This document shows positions 1 to 7,254 of a stretch of 64,000 nucleotides of DNA, piece by piece. The notes beneath the pieces are model-generated. The model did not search any database. It was not told the origin of the DNA and saw only the letters and a list, made by a program, of their open reading frames with translations. The stretch's first letter is position 1. Every line of letters begins with the position of its first letter. The stretch comes from Nocardia anaemiae NBRC 100462 (GTDB taxonomy: Bacteria > Actinomycetota > Actinomycetes > Mycobacteriales > Mycobacteriaceae): positions 62,001 to 126,000 of the forward strand of contig NZ_BDAZ01000045.1 of the NCBI RefSeq assembly GCF_001612725.1, written 5' to 3'. The position numbers and the translations under genes were made by a program.

Positions 1-1
1 G

Positions 2-526
2 CGTGCGCACGACCTCGTCGGCTGGCATGTCGAGGTGTATATCGACGGCACTATGCTCAGCTCGATGGAGCCGGTGATCTCGAAGCTGCCGGTGCTCTCC
101 ATCGACCATCTCGGCATGTCCGAGGAGGGCCTGCCCTATCTGCTGGATCTGGTGGATCGCGGGGCGCGGGTGAAGGCGACAGGTTTCGGGCGCGTGCAGA
201 TGAAGGTGTCCGACACGCTGCGCCGGATCCACGCGGTCAATCCCGAGGCGCTGATGTTCGGTACCGATCTGCCCGGCACCAGGGCCGGGCGGCCGTTCGA
301 GGATTCCGATGTCGATCTGATCTGCGATGTGGTCGGCACCGATATGTTCAAGGTGCTGGAGGACAATGCGCGGGCGTTCTATCGACTGCCCGCCCGCGAA
401 CGTGCGATTGCGGCCGATCCGATGCCGACGCTGCCGATCCACCGCACCGAACAGCCGACGTTGCCGCTGCGGCGCGATCAGCTACCCGAACCAGCGGATA
501 CGATTCCATTCCCGATCATCGAGTGA
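2..526 (+). CDS. Amidohydrolase-family protein, 5' end outside the window
   Basis: This is the C-terminal 174 codons of a gene whose start lies upstream of the window; the frame is open from base 2. The visible protein has the metal-dependent (TIM-barrel) amidohydrolase-2 look: a strand with WHVEVYID, then SIDHLGM, a strand with VKATGFGRVQ, and the motif FGTDLPGTR, whose Asp would be the last metal ligand in this family. It ends in about 45 Pro/Arg-rich residues beyond the barrel. The nearest family is the 2-pyrone-4,6-dicarboxylate hydrolase or aminocarboxymuconate decarboxylase group, but the substrate cannot be told. It converges on the DUF456 gene 58 bases downstream. Confidence 0.75.
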   Translation, partial: RAHDLVGWHVEVYIDGTMLSSMEPVISKLPVLSIDHLGMSEEGLPYLLDLVDRGARVKATGFGRVQMKVSDTLRRIHAVNPEALMFGTDLPGTRAGRPFEDSDVDLICDVVGTDMFKVLEDNARAFYRLPARERAIAADPMPTLPIHRTEQPTLPLRRDQLPEPADTIPFPIIE

Positions 527-584
527 GCGGGGCCGCAGCGTGTGATGCCCTTGGTAATGGGGCGGCGCGCACTGACGCTGACGA

Positions 585-1067
585 TCAGGCGATGATCGCG
601 CCGATGACCCACACGCCCGTGGCCAACAGCGCACCGAAGAGCTCGATCAGCATCGATAATCCGACGCCTTTGAGCGCGTGAACCGTTGCCTGCCAAGCGG
701 GTTGGTTGTCGCGGAGCCGCTGCAGCTCCGAAAGGTATACGCCGAGAACGAATCCCACGAACAACCCGACCACGGGGATGAGGAAGAAGCCCACGATTCC
801 GAAGATCGCGCCGACGAACAGCGCGCGATTGGATACGCCCGCATCCTTCATCTTCCGCCCCGGCCAGGTGTATTTGATGACGCCGGACAGCACCAAGAAG
901 GCTGTGCCGATGGCGACTACGATCCACGCCGTGGTGCCCCCGGTCATGAACGCCCACACCGCGATCGCCCCGAAGATCAGGATGGCCCCCGGCAGAATCG
1001 GGACGATGATCCCGACCAACCCGACCAGAATTACCAGGCCGACAACGACCTCACCCCAAGCTGACAC
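585..1067 (-). CDS. DUF456 family small membrane protein
   Basis: A 160-residue protein made of four to five hydrophobic helices with Gly-rich turns (for example GLVGIIVPILPGAIL near residues 15-30 and GIVGFFLIPVVGLFVG near 90-105). The layout matches the DUF456 family, which has no established function. A GTG start is chosen because GGAGGG lies about 7 bases upstream on this strand and the N-terminus begins straight into the first helix. It is divergent from the SDR gene, and the 123-base gap holds a perfect 16-bp palindrome. The cell location is almost certainly the cytoplasmic membrane; the role is unknown. Confidence 0.85.
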   Translation of the reverse strand: MSAWGEVVVGLVILVGLVGIIVPILPGAILIFGAIAVWAFMTGGTTAWIVVAIGTAFLVLSGVIKYTWPGRKMKDAGVSNRALFVGAIFGIVGFFLIPVVGLFVGFVLGVYLSELQRLRDNQPAWQATVHALKGVGLSMLIELFGALLATGVWVIGAIIA

Positions 1068-1140
1068 TGCCGGTCCCTCCGCTTTCCGCGTCTTGTCACG
1101 CTGCCAGGATTCTGGCCTACTCCCATGAATTCCCGCTATA

Positions 1141-1156
1141 TGTGAGGCCGCTCACA
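1141..1156. promoter_or_regulatory. Palindromic operator candidate between DUF456 and SDR genes
   Basis: TGTGAG-GCCG-CTCACA is a perfect 6+4+6 inverted repeat, 35 bases before the SDR start, in a divergent gap. Its size suits a TetR, MarR or GntR dimer. No regulator gene is adjacent, so the binding protein is unknown. Confidence 0.45.
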
Positions 1157-1190
1157 GGTTGTCACAGCCGACGCGGGAGCGAGCGTCTCA

Positions 1191-1940
1191 GTGGGCATGA
1201 CGAACACAGAACAGACCACAGTATTGATCACCGGAGCCAACAAGGGACTCGGTCTCGAAGCGGCGCGGCGGCTCGGGGAACAGGGGTGGACGGTATTCCT
1301 CGGCTCGCGCGACGAAGCTCGGGGACAGGCGGCCGCGGACAAGCTCGCCGCTGATGGGGTGAAGGTAGTCATGGTCCCGCTGAACGTGACCTCGGACGAG
1401 TCGGTGGCCGACGCGGTGCGGCTCGTTCGCAAGCACACCGACCGGCTGGATGTGCTGATCAATAACGCCGGTGCGCCAGGAAATATTGTCGCGCCCGCGG
1501 ACGCGACGGCTGACGAGATTCACTCCGTCTACGACACCAATGTGTACGGGCCGATTCGGGTCACGCATGCGTTTCTGCCACTGTTGCAGGCGGCGGACAA
1601 TCCGCGGGTGGTGATGGTGTCCAGCGGTGGCGGTTCGTTCGCGGTCGTGACCGATCCGGATCAGCCCGTCTCGAAGATGCACGAACTCGCCTACAGCTCG
1701 TCGAAAGCGGCGCTGAACATGATTACCGTGCGTTACGCCCAGGCGCTTCCGAAGATCAAGTTCAATGTCGCCACTCCCGGCGAGGTCGCGAATCGTAAGT
1801 TCGCCGCCACTGATATGAACAATCACACCGGCCAACTGACGGTCACCGAGGGGACCGACTCGATCGTCGAACTCGCGACGATCGACGCCGACGGCCCGAC
1901 CGGGATCTTCATCGACCGCCTCGGCCCTGTCGCCTGGTGA
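1191..1940 (+). CDS. Short-chain dehydrogenase/reductase
   Basis: Classical SDR of 249 residues. The NAD(P)-binding motif TGANKGLG sits near residues 14-21, NNAG near 90-93, the catalytic Ser in VMVSSGGGSF near 145, and the YSSSK active-site motif near 167-171. The Lys in NKGLG and the following Arg residues suggest NADP(H) preference (inference). GTG at 1191 is used because GGGAG lies about 11 bases upstream; ATG at 1197 is an equal alternative. The substrate is unknown. A hairpin after the stop probably ends the transcript, so it looks monocistronic. Confidence 0.9.
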   Translation: MGMTNTEQTTVLITGANKGLGLEAARRLGEQGWTVFLGSRDEARGQAAADKLAADGVKVVMVPLNVTSDESVADAVRLVRKHTDRLDVLINNAGAPGNIVAPADATADEIHSVYDTNVYGPIRVTHAFLPLLQAADNPRVVMVSSGGGSFAVVTDPDQPVSKMHELAYSSSKAALNMITVRYAQALPKIKFNVATPGEVANRKFAATDMNNHTGQLTVTEGTDSIVELATIDADGPTGIFIDRLGPVAW

Positions 1941-1951
1941 GCGGCGTGGTG

Positions 1952-1977
1952 GCCCGTCCTCGGAACCGGGGACGGGC
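1952..1977 (+). terminator. Hairpin after the SDR gene
   Basis: GCCCGTCC and GGACGGGC form a perfect 8-bp stem extended by CGG/CCG around a short loop, 12 bases past the SDR stop. There is no clear U tract, as is usual in high-GC actinobacteria. Confidence 0.5.
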
Positions 1978-2027
1978 ACTCGCCATTTTCCCCGGTTGTG
2001 TGGTGCGGGCGTTATTACGCTTGGGGT

Positions 2028-2477
2028 ATGCGAATTTCGGTTGCGGCGGATGAGCGGGTTGGGGTGGCCGAGGAGCTGGTGGTGGAGCTCGGGCGGCGGG
2101 GGTTCGAGACGGTGGTGCACGGGGCGTTGTCGGATAGCGAGCGCGATGACTGGGCTTGGGCCAGTGAGGCGGCGGCCAGGGATGTGGCCGAGGGGCGGGC
2201 GGAGCAGGGTGTGGTGTGCTGTTGGACGGGGACGGGGGCTTCCATTGCCGCCAACAAGGTGGCGGGGATCAGGGCCGCGCTGTGTACGGATGCGGCGACG
2301 GCGGCTGGTGCGCGGAAATGGAATGACGCGAATGTGCTTGCCCTGAGCCTGCGTTCGACTTCCCGGGCGGAGCTGACGGAGATTCTGGACGCGTGGTTCG
2401 GCGGTGAACCGAGTGCGGATGCGGAGGATCGCGCCAATATCGCGCATCTGGCGAAGATCGAACGCGGACATCATTGA
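2028..2477 (+). CDS. RpiB/LacAB-family sugar-phosphate isomerase
   Basis: A 149-residue protein starting MRISVAADE, with the family core VVCCWTGTGASIAANK followed by GIRAALC and then NDANVLALSLR. In RpiB enzymes this region holds the catalytic Cys and the phosphate loop, so the likely reaction is ribose-5-phosphate/ribulose-5-phosphate isomerisation or a similar aldose-ketose step. ATG 2028 is preferred over an upstream GTG because homology begins there. The nearest GGGG is only 2 bases away, so translation may be leaderless. Many Nocardia and Mycobacterium genomes carry another RpiB, so this could be a paralogue with another sugar. Its stop codon lies inside the operator of the next gene. 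Confidence 0.85.
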   Translation: MRISVAADERVGVAEELVVELGRRGFETVVHGALSDSERDDWAWASEAAARDVAEGRAEQGVVCCWTGTGASIAANKVAGIRAALCTDAATAAGARKWNDANVLALSLRSTSRAELTEILDAWFGGEPSADAEDRANIAHLAKIERGHH

Positions 2478-2510
2478 CAGTATGCTGTCATACATGACAG
2501 CATACTGTCA
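2475..2510. promoter_or_regulatory. Nested tandem operator over the PfpI gene start
   Basis: Two 16-bp units, TGACAGTATGCTGTCA (2475-2490) and TGACAGCATACTGTCA (2495-2510), are exact reverse complements separated by TACA. Each is itself a TGACAG-N4-CTGTCA palindrome, so there are four half-sites. The block runs from the rpiB stop codon to the A of the PfpI ATG, and contains a perfect TTGACA hexamer at 2474-2479. The MarR gene at 3201 is the obvious candidate regulator. Because it reaches the start codon, binding would block both promoter and translation start. Confidence 0.75.
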
Positions 2511-3151
2511 TGGCTACGCAAATAGTTCACATGGCTGTTTACGACACGCTCGCCGACTGGGAGGTCGGCGCGGCGACCGCGCATATCAATCGCCCCCTCT
2601 GGCAGAAGGCGCCGGGAACCTTCCGGGTGCAGACCGTTGGGTTCACCGCCGATCCGATCACTACGACGGGCGGGATGCGCATCGTGCCGGATATGGTGCT
2701 CGCCGATCTCACGCCCGCCGCGAGCGCGATGCTGATCCTGCCGGGTGCCGACACCTGGGAGACGGGGGAACTCGAGCCCTTCGCGCACAAGGCGCGGGAG
2801 TTCCTGGACGCGAGGGTCCCGGTCGCGGCGATCTGCGGTGCCACTTTCGGATTGGCGAAAGCGGGCCTGCTCGATGGCCACGCGCATACCGGTGCCGCCG
2901 CGGAATACCTTGCCTACAGCGGATATTCGGGAGGTGATCGCTATCTGGACCAGGCGGCGGTGCTGGACGGCGATCTCATCACGGCGGGCCCGACCGCGCC
3001 GTTCGAATTCGCTCGCGAGGTGCTGCGCAGGCTCGATGTCTATGAACCGCATGTGCTCGACGCGTGGTACCGCTTGTTCGGTCAGAGCGATCCGGCGGCA
3101 TTCGCCGAGCTTTCCGAGTACGAGGCGCAGCGGGCCACCGCTTCCGTGTGA
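2510..3151 (+). CDS. DJ-1/PfpI family protein
   Basis: A 213-residue class I glutamine amidotransferase-like protein. The nucleophile elbow AAICGATFGLAKAG puts the reactive Cys at residue 109, and the acidic partner is probably in LPGADTWE near 78-84. Relatives include peptidases, glyoxalases and isonitrile hydratases, so the reaction is not assigned. ATG 2510 gives no space for a ribosome site because the operator abuts it, so the mRNA is probably leaderless; ATG 2531 (MAVYDTL) is a weaker alternative. It is followed 49 bases later by a MarR gene, an arrangement typical of a stress-inducible gene and its repressor. Confidence 0.85.
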   Translation: MATQIVHMAVYDTLADWEVGAATAHINRPLWQKAPGTFRVQTVGFTADPITTTGGMRIVPDMVLADLTPAASAMLILPGADTWETGELEPFAHKAREFLDARVPVAAICGATFGLAKAGLLDGHAHTGAAAEYLAYSGYSGGDRYLDQAAVLDGDLITAGPTAPFEFAREVLRRLDVYEPHVLDAWYRLFGQSDPAAFAELSEYEAQRATASV

Positions 3152-3200
3152 GGAAGAATTCGCGGATGATCGCCGAAGCGCGCAGAACCGGAGTTCCGAT

Positions 3201-3659
3201 ATGACCGACACGCCCGAGCAGGAACTCTTCGCCGCGGTCGCCATCACCTCATTCCAGCTGAACGGTCAATTCCTCACCATCGCAGAGGAATTGGCCGCAC
3301 CCGGCGGAATCACGGCGGCGTGGTGGCAGGTGCTCGGCGCGGTACTGCGCGAACCGCTGCCGGTGGCCGGAATCGCCCGAGCCATGGGGATCACCCGGCA
3401 GAGTGTGCAGCGAATCGCGGACCTGCTGGTGGACAAGGGACTTGCCGAGTTCCAGCCGAATCCGGCGCACCGCCGAGCCAAACTCGTCGCGGTGACCGAC
3501 GCGGGTCGCGCGGCGATCAAACGCATCAACCCACACCACGCGGTCATGGCGAAGCGCCTGACCGACCAACTCGGCGCCGACCAACTAGCCCGCACCGTAC
3601 AACTCATGACCCAACTCTCCGCCGCCCTGGACGCAATCACACCCGCCCCTGAGTCATAA
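3201..3659 (+). CDS. MarR family transcriptional regulator
   Basis: A 152-residue winged-helix regulator. The recognition helix region MGITRQSVQRIADLLVDKG lies near residues 63-81, followed by the wing NPAHRRAKLVAVTDAGR (about 87-103), the standard MarR wing sequence. The start is the ATG before TDTPEQEL, with GGAG 8-11 bases upstream. It lies 49 bases downstream of the PfpI gene and probably shares its transcript, which fits autoregulation through the TGACAG/CTGTCA operator. The ligand is unknown. The stop codon overlaps the beginning of a dispersed palindromic repeat. Confidence 0.9.
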   Translation: MTDTPEQELFAAVAITSFQLNGQFLTIAEELAAPGGITAAWWQVLGAVLREPLPVAGIARAMGITRQSVQRIADLLVDKGLAEFQPNPAHRRAKLVAVTDAGRAAIKRINPHHAVMAKRLTDQLGADQLARTVQLMTQLSAALDAITPAPES

Positions 3660-3735
3660 CTGGACGGATGATCACGTGGAAATCAAGGCGGCAAAACGCG
3701 AGAAGCCTCCGCCACCAGTGCCATCTGATCTTGAT
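3658..3735. repeat. Dispersed convergent-junction repeat, copy 1
   Basis: From the marR stop codon, a left arm (3658-3680, containing GATGATCACGTGGA) is followed by the core GGCGGCAAAACGCGAGAAG and CGCCACCAGT, then a decayed right arm with CATCTGATCTTGAT. It aligns over about 75 bases with the intact palindrome at 23192-23276. It fills the gap between the convergent marR and HAD genes, so it may act as a two-way terminator. Confidence 0.7.
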
Positions 3736-3742
3736 TCTCCGG

Positions 3743-4540
3743 TCAGGCGAAGGGTTTGTCGGTTCGGCCGACCAGGTCGGCTACCGAGTCGACGACCATG
3801 GTGGGGCGGTAGGGGAATTGCTCGACGGATTCACGGGTGGAGATGCCGGTGGTGACCAGAACGGTGCGCATGCCCGCCTCGAGACCCGAGACGATATCGG
3901 TGTCCATTCGGTCGCCGATCATCACCGTCGACTGGGAATGGGCGCCGATTCGGCGTAGGGCCGAGCGCATCATGAGCGGGTTCGGCTTGCCTACGTAGTA
4001 CGGCTCCCTGCCGGTCGCGCGGGTGATCAGCGCGGCGACCGAGCCGGTCGCGGGGAGCAGGCCCTCGCGCGACGGTCCGGTCGCGTCCGGGTTGGTGGCG
4101 ATGAAGCGTGCGCCCCGGTCTACCAGGCGGATCGCGGTGGTGATCGCTTCGAAGGAGTAGGTGCGGGTTTCGCCGAGCACCACATAGTCCGGATCGCTAT
4201 CGGTCAGCACATAGCCGATTTCGTGCAGTGCGGTGGTGAGACCGGATTCGCCGACCACATAGGCGGTTCCATTGGGGCGCTGGTCATTGAGGAAGGTCGC
4301 GGTGGCCAGCGCCGAGGTCCAGATCGCCTCCTCCGGAATGTCGAGTCCGGTGTGGCGCAGGCGGGCCTGCAGATCGCGCGGCGTGCGGATGGAGTTATTG
4401 GTGAGCACAAGGAACGGAATCTCCTTGCTGCGCAGCTCGGCAAGGAACTTGTCGGCGCCGGGCACCAGATGGTCTTCGTGCACCAACACCCCATCCATAT
4501 CGGTGAGGTAGGACAGGATCGGCTCATCTGGTGTGCTCAC
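3743..4540 (-). CDS. HAD-IIA family (NagD-like) phosphatase
   Basis: A 265-residue HAD-superfamily hydrolase. Motif I is DMDGVLVH near residues 14-21 with the nucleophile Asp, motif II LTNNS near 46-50, the Lys of motif III in YVGKPNP near 182-188, and motif IV GDRMDTDI near 208-215. The IIA cap lies between. NagD enzymes are nucleotide monophosphatases and close relatives act on 4-nitrophenyl phosphate or sugar phosphates; the true substrate is not clear. The start is GTG. The gene converges on marR across repeat copy 1 and is divergent from fgd1 across a second repeat family. Confidence 0.9.
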   Translation of the reverse strand: MSTPDEPILSYLTDMDGVLVHEDHLVPGADKFLAELRSKEIPFLVLTNNSIRTPRDLQARLRHTGLDIPEEAIWTSALATATFLNDQRPNGTAYVVGESGLTTALHEIGYVLTDSDPDYVVLGETRTYSFEAITTAIRLVDRGARFIATNPDATGPSREGLLPATGSVAALITRATGREPYYVGKPNPLMMRSALRRIGAHSQSTVMIGDRMDTDIVSGLEAGMRTVLVTTGISTRESVEQFPYRPTMVVDSVADLVGRTDKPFA

Positions 4541-4620
4541 GAGTCAATTGTCGGCTATCCGCCGACTCCGCGCGCGGATACCAACTCCGATGCGACCATC
4601 CCCACACCGCACGGACTCTG

Positions 4621-4690
4621 CTGTCGCATATCCAGTGCGGACCTCGCAGAAGCTATGAGTTGTGCGCGATGCCCACTGGGTATGCGACAG
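4621..4690. repeat. Long hairpin repeat family 2, copy A
   Basis: A 70-base element with 17-base end arms, CTGTCGCATATCCAGTG (4621-4637) and CACTGGGTATGCGACAG (4674-4690), matching except one position. It aligns along its length with the element at 19461-19526, including ACCTCGCA and AAGCTAT in the centre. It sits in the divergent gap between the HAD gene and fgd1. Confidence 0.75.
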
Positions 4691-4905
4691 CAGGGGGCGA
4701 CCTTGGATGTGGGGGCGGGCTGACTATGGTCGAGGGGAGGCCGTGTGAGAACCGATCGCGCAGCGCTCAGGTAGGCCGATCGCGGCCCGGGAACTCCCGT
4801 GTCGCCCTTGCGGTTGTACCGGGATGCGGTCGCGGGATTCAGGCGGCCGACGGTGTGCGGAACCTCCCGCACGGACCGTTGAGCGAAGCGACAGGAGTGG
4901 CGCAT

Positions 4906-5916
4906 ATGGGTGATCTGAAGCTCGGATACAAGGCGTCGGCAGAACAGTTCGGACCGCGAGAATTGGTGGAAATCGCGGTGGCGGCCGAGGAACACGGCCT
5001 CGACAGCGCGACCGTGAGCGACCATTTCCAGCCGTGGCGGCACAAGGGCGGACACGCGCCGTTCTCGCTGGCCTGGATGGCCGCGGTCGGCGAGCGCACC
5101 AAGCGCATCCAACTCGGCACCTCGGTGCTCACCCCGACCTTCCGCTACAACCCCGCCGTGATCGCACAGGCCTTCGCGAGCATGGGTTGTCTGTACCCGG
5201 ACCGGATCATGCTCGGTGTCGGCAGCGGTGAGGCGCTCAATGAGATCGCCACCGGCTACACCGGCGAATGGCCGGAATTCAAGGAGCGTTTCGCCCGGCT
5301 GCGCGAATCCGTCGACCTCATGCGCGCACTGTGGACCGGTGAGCGCACCGACTTCGACGGCGAGTACTACAAGACCGTCGGCGCGTCCATCTACGACGTG
5401 CCCAAGGGCGGCATCCCGATCTACATCGCCGCGGGCGGGCCGCTGGTCGCGCGCTATGCGGGCCGCGCGGGTGACGGTTTCATCTGTACCTCCGGCAAGG
5501 GCATGGACCTCTACACCGAGAAGTTGATGCCCGCCGTCGCGGAGGGCGCCGCCAAGGCCGGACGCACCATCGAGCAGATCGACCGGATGATCGAGATCAA
5601 GATCTCCTACGACACCGATCCCGAACTGGCGCTGGAGAATACGCGCTTCTGGGCCCCGCTCTCGCTGACCGCCGAGCAGAAGCACTCTATTACCGACCCG
5701 ATCGAAATGGAGGCCGCCGCCGACGCCCTCCCGATCGAGCAGATCGCCAAGCGCTGGATTGTCGCCAACGATCCGGACCAGGCCGTCGAACAGATCAAGC
5801 CCTACCTCGATGCCGGACTCAACCACCTGGTCTTCCACGCCCCCGGCCACGACCAGTCCCGCTTCCTCGACCTCTTCCAGCGCGACCTGGCCCCCCGCCT
5901 CCGCGCCCTGGGCTGA
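4906..5916 (+). CDS. fgd1: F420-dependent glucose-6-phosphate dehydrogenase
   Basis: A 336-residue luciferase-like TIM-barrel protein, the same length as mycobacterial Fgd1, which oxidises glucose-6-phosphate to 6-phosphogluconolactone while reducing coenzyme F420. Visible landmarks are the N-terminal LKLGYKASAEQFGP, TVSDHFQPW near residues 38-46, GTSVLTPT near 74-81, the LGVGSGEALNE loop near 105-115, and KISYDTDPE near 230. The ATG has AGGAG 9 bases upstream; an open frame continues further back but lacks homology. The gene order fgd1-pta-ackA is the mycobacterial one. The reduced F420 could serve the Ddn-like protein downstream. A partial copy of its own 3' end follows. Confidence 0.95.
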   Translation: MGDLKLGYKASAEQFGPRELVEIAVAAEEHGLDSATVSDHFQPWRHKGGHAPFSLAWMAAVGERTKRIQLGTSVLTPTFRYNPAVIAQAFASMGCLYPDRIMLGVGSGEALNEIATGYTGEWPEFKERFARLRESVDLMRALWTGERTDFDGEYYKTVGASIYDVPKGGIPIYIAAGGPLVARYAGRAGDGFICTSGKGMDLYTEKLMPAVAEGAAKAGRTIEQIDRMIEIKISYDTDPELALENTRFWAPLSLTAEQKHSITDPIEMEAAADALPIEQIAKRWIVANDPDQAVEQIKPYLDAGLNHLVFHAPGHDQSRFLDLFQRDLAPRLRALG

Positions 5917-5944
5917 GCCGAACCGCTCCGACCCGGCGGTCGTC

Positions 5945-5987
5945 CCGGCTGAATATCGTTGGCTCCCAACCGTCGATATTCGGCCGG
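5945..5987. terminator. Hairpin downstream of fgd1
   Basis: Arms 5945-5958 and 5974-5987 pair over 14 bp with one G-T-type mismatch around GAATATCG/CGATATTC, with an inner TTGG/CCAA stem in the loop. It lies 29 bases past the fgd1 stop. No U tract follows. Confidence 0.4.
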
Positions 5988-5989
5988 AC

Positions 5990-6058
5990 ACCACAGTCGG
6001 GCCAATCCCGTTTCCGCGAGCTGTTCTAGCGCAACCTGGAATCCGCGCTCTCGGCAGA
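5990..6058 (+). pseudogene. Decayed duplicate of the fgd1 3' end
   Basis: About 70 bases resemble the last codons of fgd1. In the equivalent frame the fragment reads RFRELF-stop-RNLESALSAD against RFLDLFQRDLAPRLRALG in fgd1, and the DNA shares blocks such as CCCG-TTCC, GAGCTGTTC and AGCGCAACCTGGA. It may be a tandem duplication remnant or the tail of a lost luciferase-like paralogue. It is not expressible because of the in-frame stop and the missing body. Confidence 0.5.
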
Positions 6059-6099
6059 CCCGCAACCGGTCGTACCGACCGAGCATCGTCAGCCCACCC

Positions 6100-6500
6100 G
6101 CCGTGTTCGGTCAGCTCCGGCGCGCTTGGTCGGGTCGCGCCGTGTTCGGTCGGGTCCCGTCATATTCGGTCGGTCCCCGCCGCGCTTGGTCGGATCGTCG
6201 TGTTGTGTTCGGTCGGGTCGCGTTGTGTTCGGTCGGATCGCGCCATATTCGGTCGGTCCCGCCGCGCTTGGTCGGATCGTCGTGTTCGGTCGCGTCGTGT
6301 TCGGTCGGTCCCGGCGTGTTCGCGGCGACGAGGGTGTGCTCGTCGCGCACGGTGATCCGCTCGGCGGCTATGTGCTCTACCTCGAGCACGGCCGAGTTGT
6401 GGTCGGGTCGCGTCGTGTTCGGACGGTCCCGTCGTGCTCGGCCGGTCGCGTCGTGTTCGGACGGTCCCGTCGTGCTCGGCCTGATCGCGCCATGTTCGGT
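6100..6500. repeat. Degenerate GC-rich tandem repeats
   Basis: About eleven copies of a TGTTCGGTCGG-type word occur here. Two 43-44-base blocks beginning CATATTCGGTCGGTCCC (about 6160 and 6244) are nearly identical and 84 bases apart. A second unit of about 40 bases containing GTGTTCGGACGGTCCCGTCG is repeated in tandem at about 6407-6483. Open frames through it give low-complexity peptides in every frame, so I do not call a gene. Confidence 0.75.
6327..6404 (+). pseudogene. Fragment resembling an arylsulfatase C-terminus
   Basis: Within the repeats, one 26-codon stretch reads DEGVLVAHGDPLGGYVLYLE then HGRVVV. This resembles the conserved C-terminal peptide of actinobacterial arylsulfatases (EGVL-A-G---GGY-LY---GRL from memory). 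No catalytic part is present within the window, so it is a relic at most. A chance match is possible. Confidence 0.4.
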
Positions 6501-6656
6501 TCCGCAATGGCCGGTCGGCTCGGCGGAAGGATCCGCGAGGCGAGTCGAACCGCGACGAACTCCGCCGCGGCCATTCGACTGGTCTCGGTGCGCTGGTCGG
6601 CTCGGACTCAGCGTGGCCCTGCGAAATCCGCAACTCATCGGGATGGTGCGGAATGG

Positions 6657-7160
6657 TCAGGCGCGGGTGAGGGCGAAGATGCGGAGGTCCCGGGCGGTGC
6701 GGGTGCGGTAGACGCTGTAGGCGCTGGTGATTTCGACGAAGCGGGCGAACAGATCGTCTTTATCGGATTCCACCAGGGTGGCGCGGACGGGGATGCGTTG
6801 GCCCGCGATGGCGACGGTGGCGTTCGGGTTCGCCAGCAGGTTGGTGGTCCAGGCCGGGTGCTTGTGCTGGCCGAAGTTGCTGCCGATCACGTAGATGGTG
6901 TCGCCGTCGTGCAGGCAGAGCAGTGGTTGGGTGCGCGGCGCACCGGATTTGCGGCCGGTGGTGGTCAGCAACATGACCGGGGCGCCGATCGGGCCGAGGA
7001 GGGTGTACTTGGCATTCGTGCGCTCGAGTATGGCCCGATCCAGCGGGGTGACCTTCCGAATCAGCCACGACCCGGGTTTGGTCGAAGCGAGCTTGGTCGC
7101 TAGGCGGGCAAGAAAATTGGTGTTCGAACCCCACTGCCGCTTCGGGAATTGCTCAGCCAT
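6657..7160 (-). CDS. Deazaflavin (F420)-dependent nitroreductase-family protein
   Basis: A 167-residue split-barrel protein of the Ddn/FDOR-A type. Diagnostic stretches are LLTTTGRKSGAPRTQPLLCL near residues 64-83 (cofactor phosphate contacts), GSNFGQHKHPAWTTNLLANP near 92-111, and the C-terminal YRTRTARDLRIFAL. In mycobacteria such proteins use reduced F420 to reduce quinones or nitro compounds. The ATG before AEQFPKRQW is used; an upstream in-frame extension lacks homology and would overlap pta. It is divergent from pta across 94 bases and close to fgd1, which would supply reduced F420 (inference). The physiological acceptor is unknown. Confidence 0.88.
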   Translation of the reverse strand: MAEQFPKRQWGSNTNFLARLATKLASTKPGSWLIRKVTPLDRAILERTNAKYTLLGPIGAPVMLLTTTGRKSGAPRTQPLLCLHDGDTIYVIGSNFGQHKHPAWTTNLLANPNATVAIAGQRIPVRATLVESDKDDLFARFVEITSAYSVYRTRTARDLRIFALTRA

Positions 7161-7254
7161 GCCCGGACTATATCCGGATCGGCGCGAATCGGAATTCGTG
7201 ATCGCTGTCTCGCCGAACGGTCCAGGTAGCCGCCGGTTCACTAAGCTCTCGAAC

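Noticed and set aside
1188..2495. A 435-codon antisense frame across the SDR and RpiB genes
   Set aside because: It is the mirror of real genes on the plus strand and has no recognisable domain.
6100..6500. CRISPR array or a repetitive surface protein in the TTCGGTCGG repeats
   Set aside because: Units vary in length and sequence, there are no unique spacers of even size and no cas genes, and no frame gives a plausible protein.
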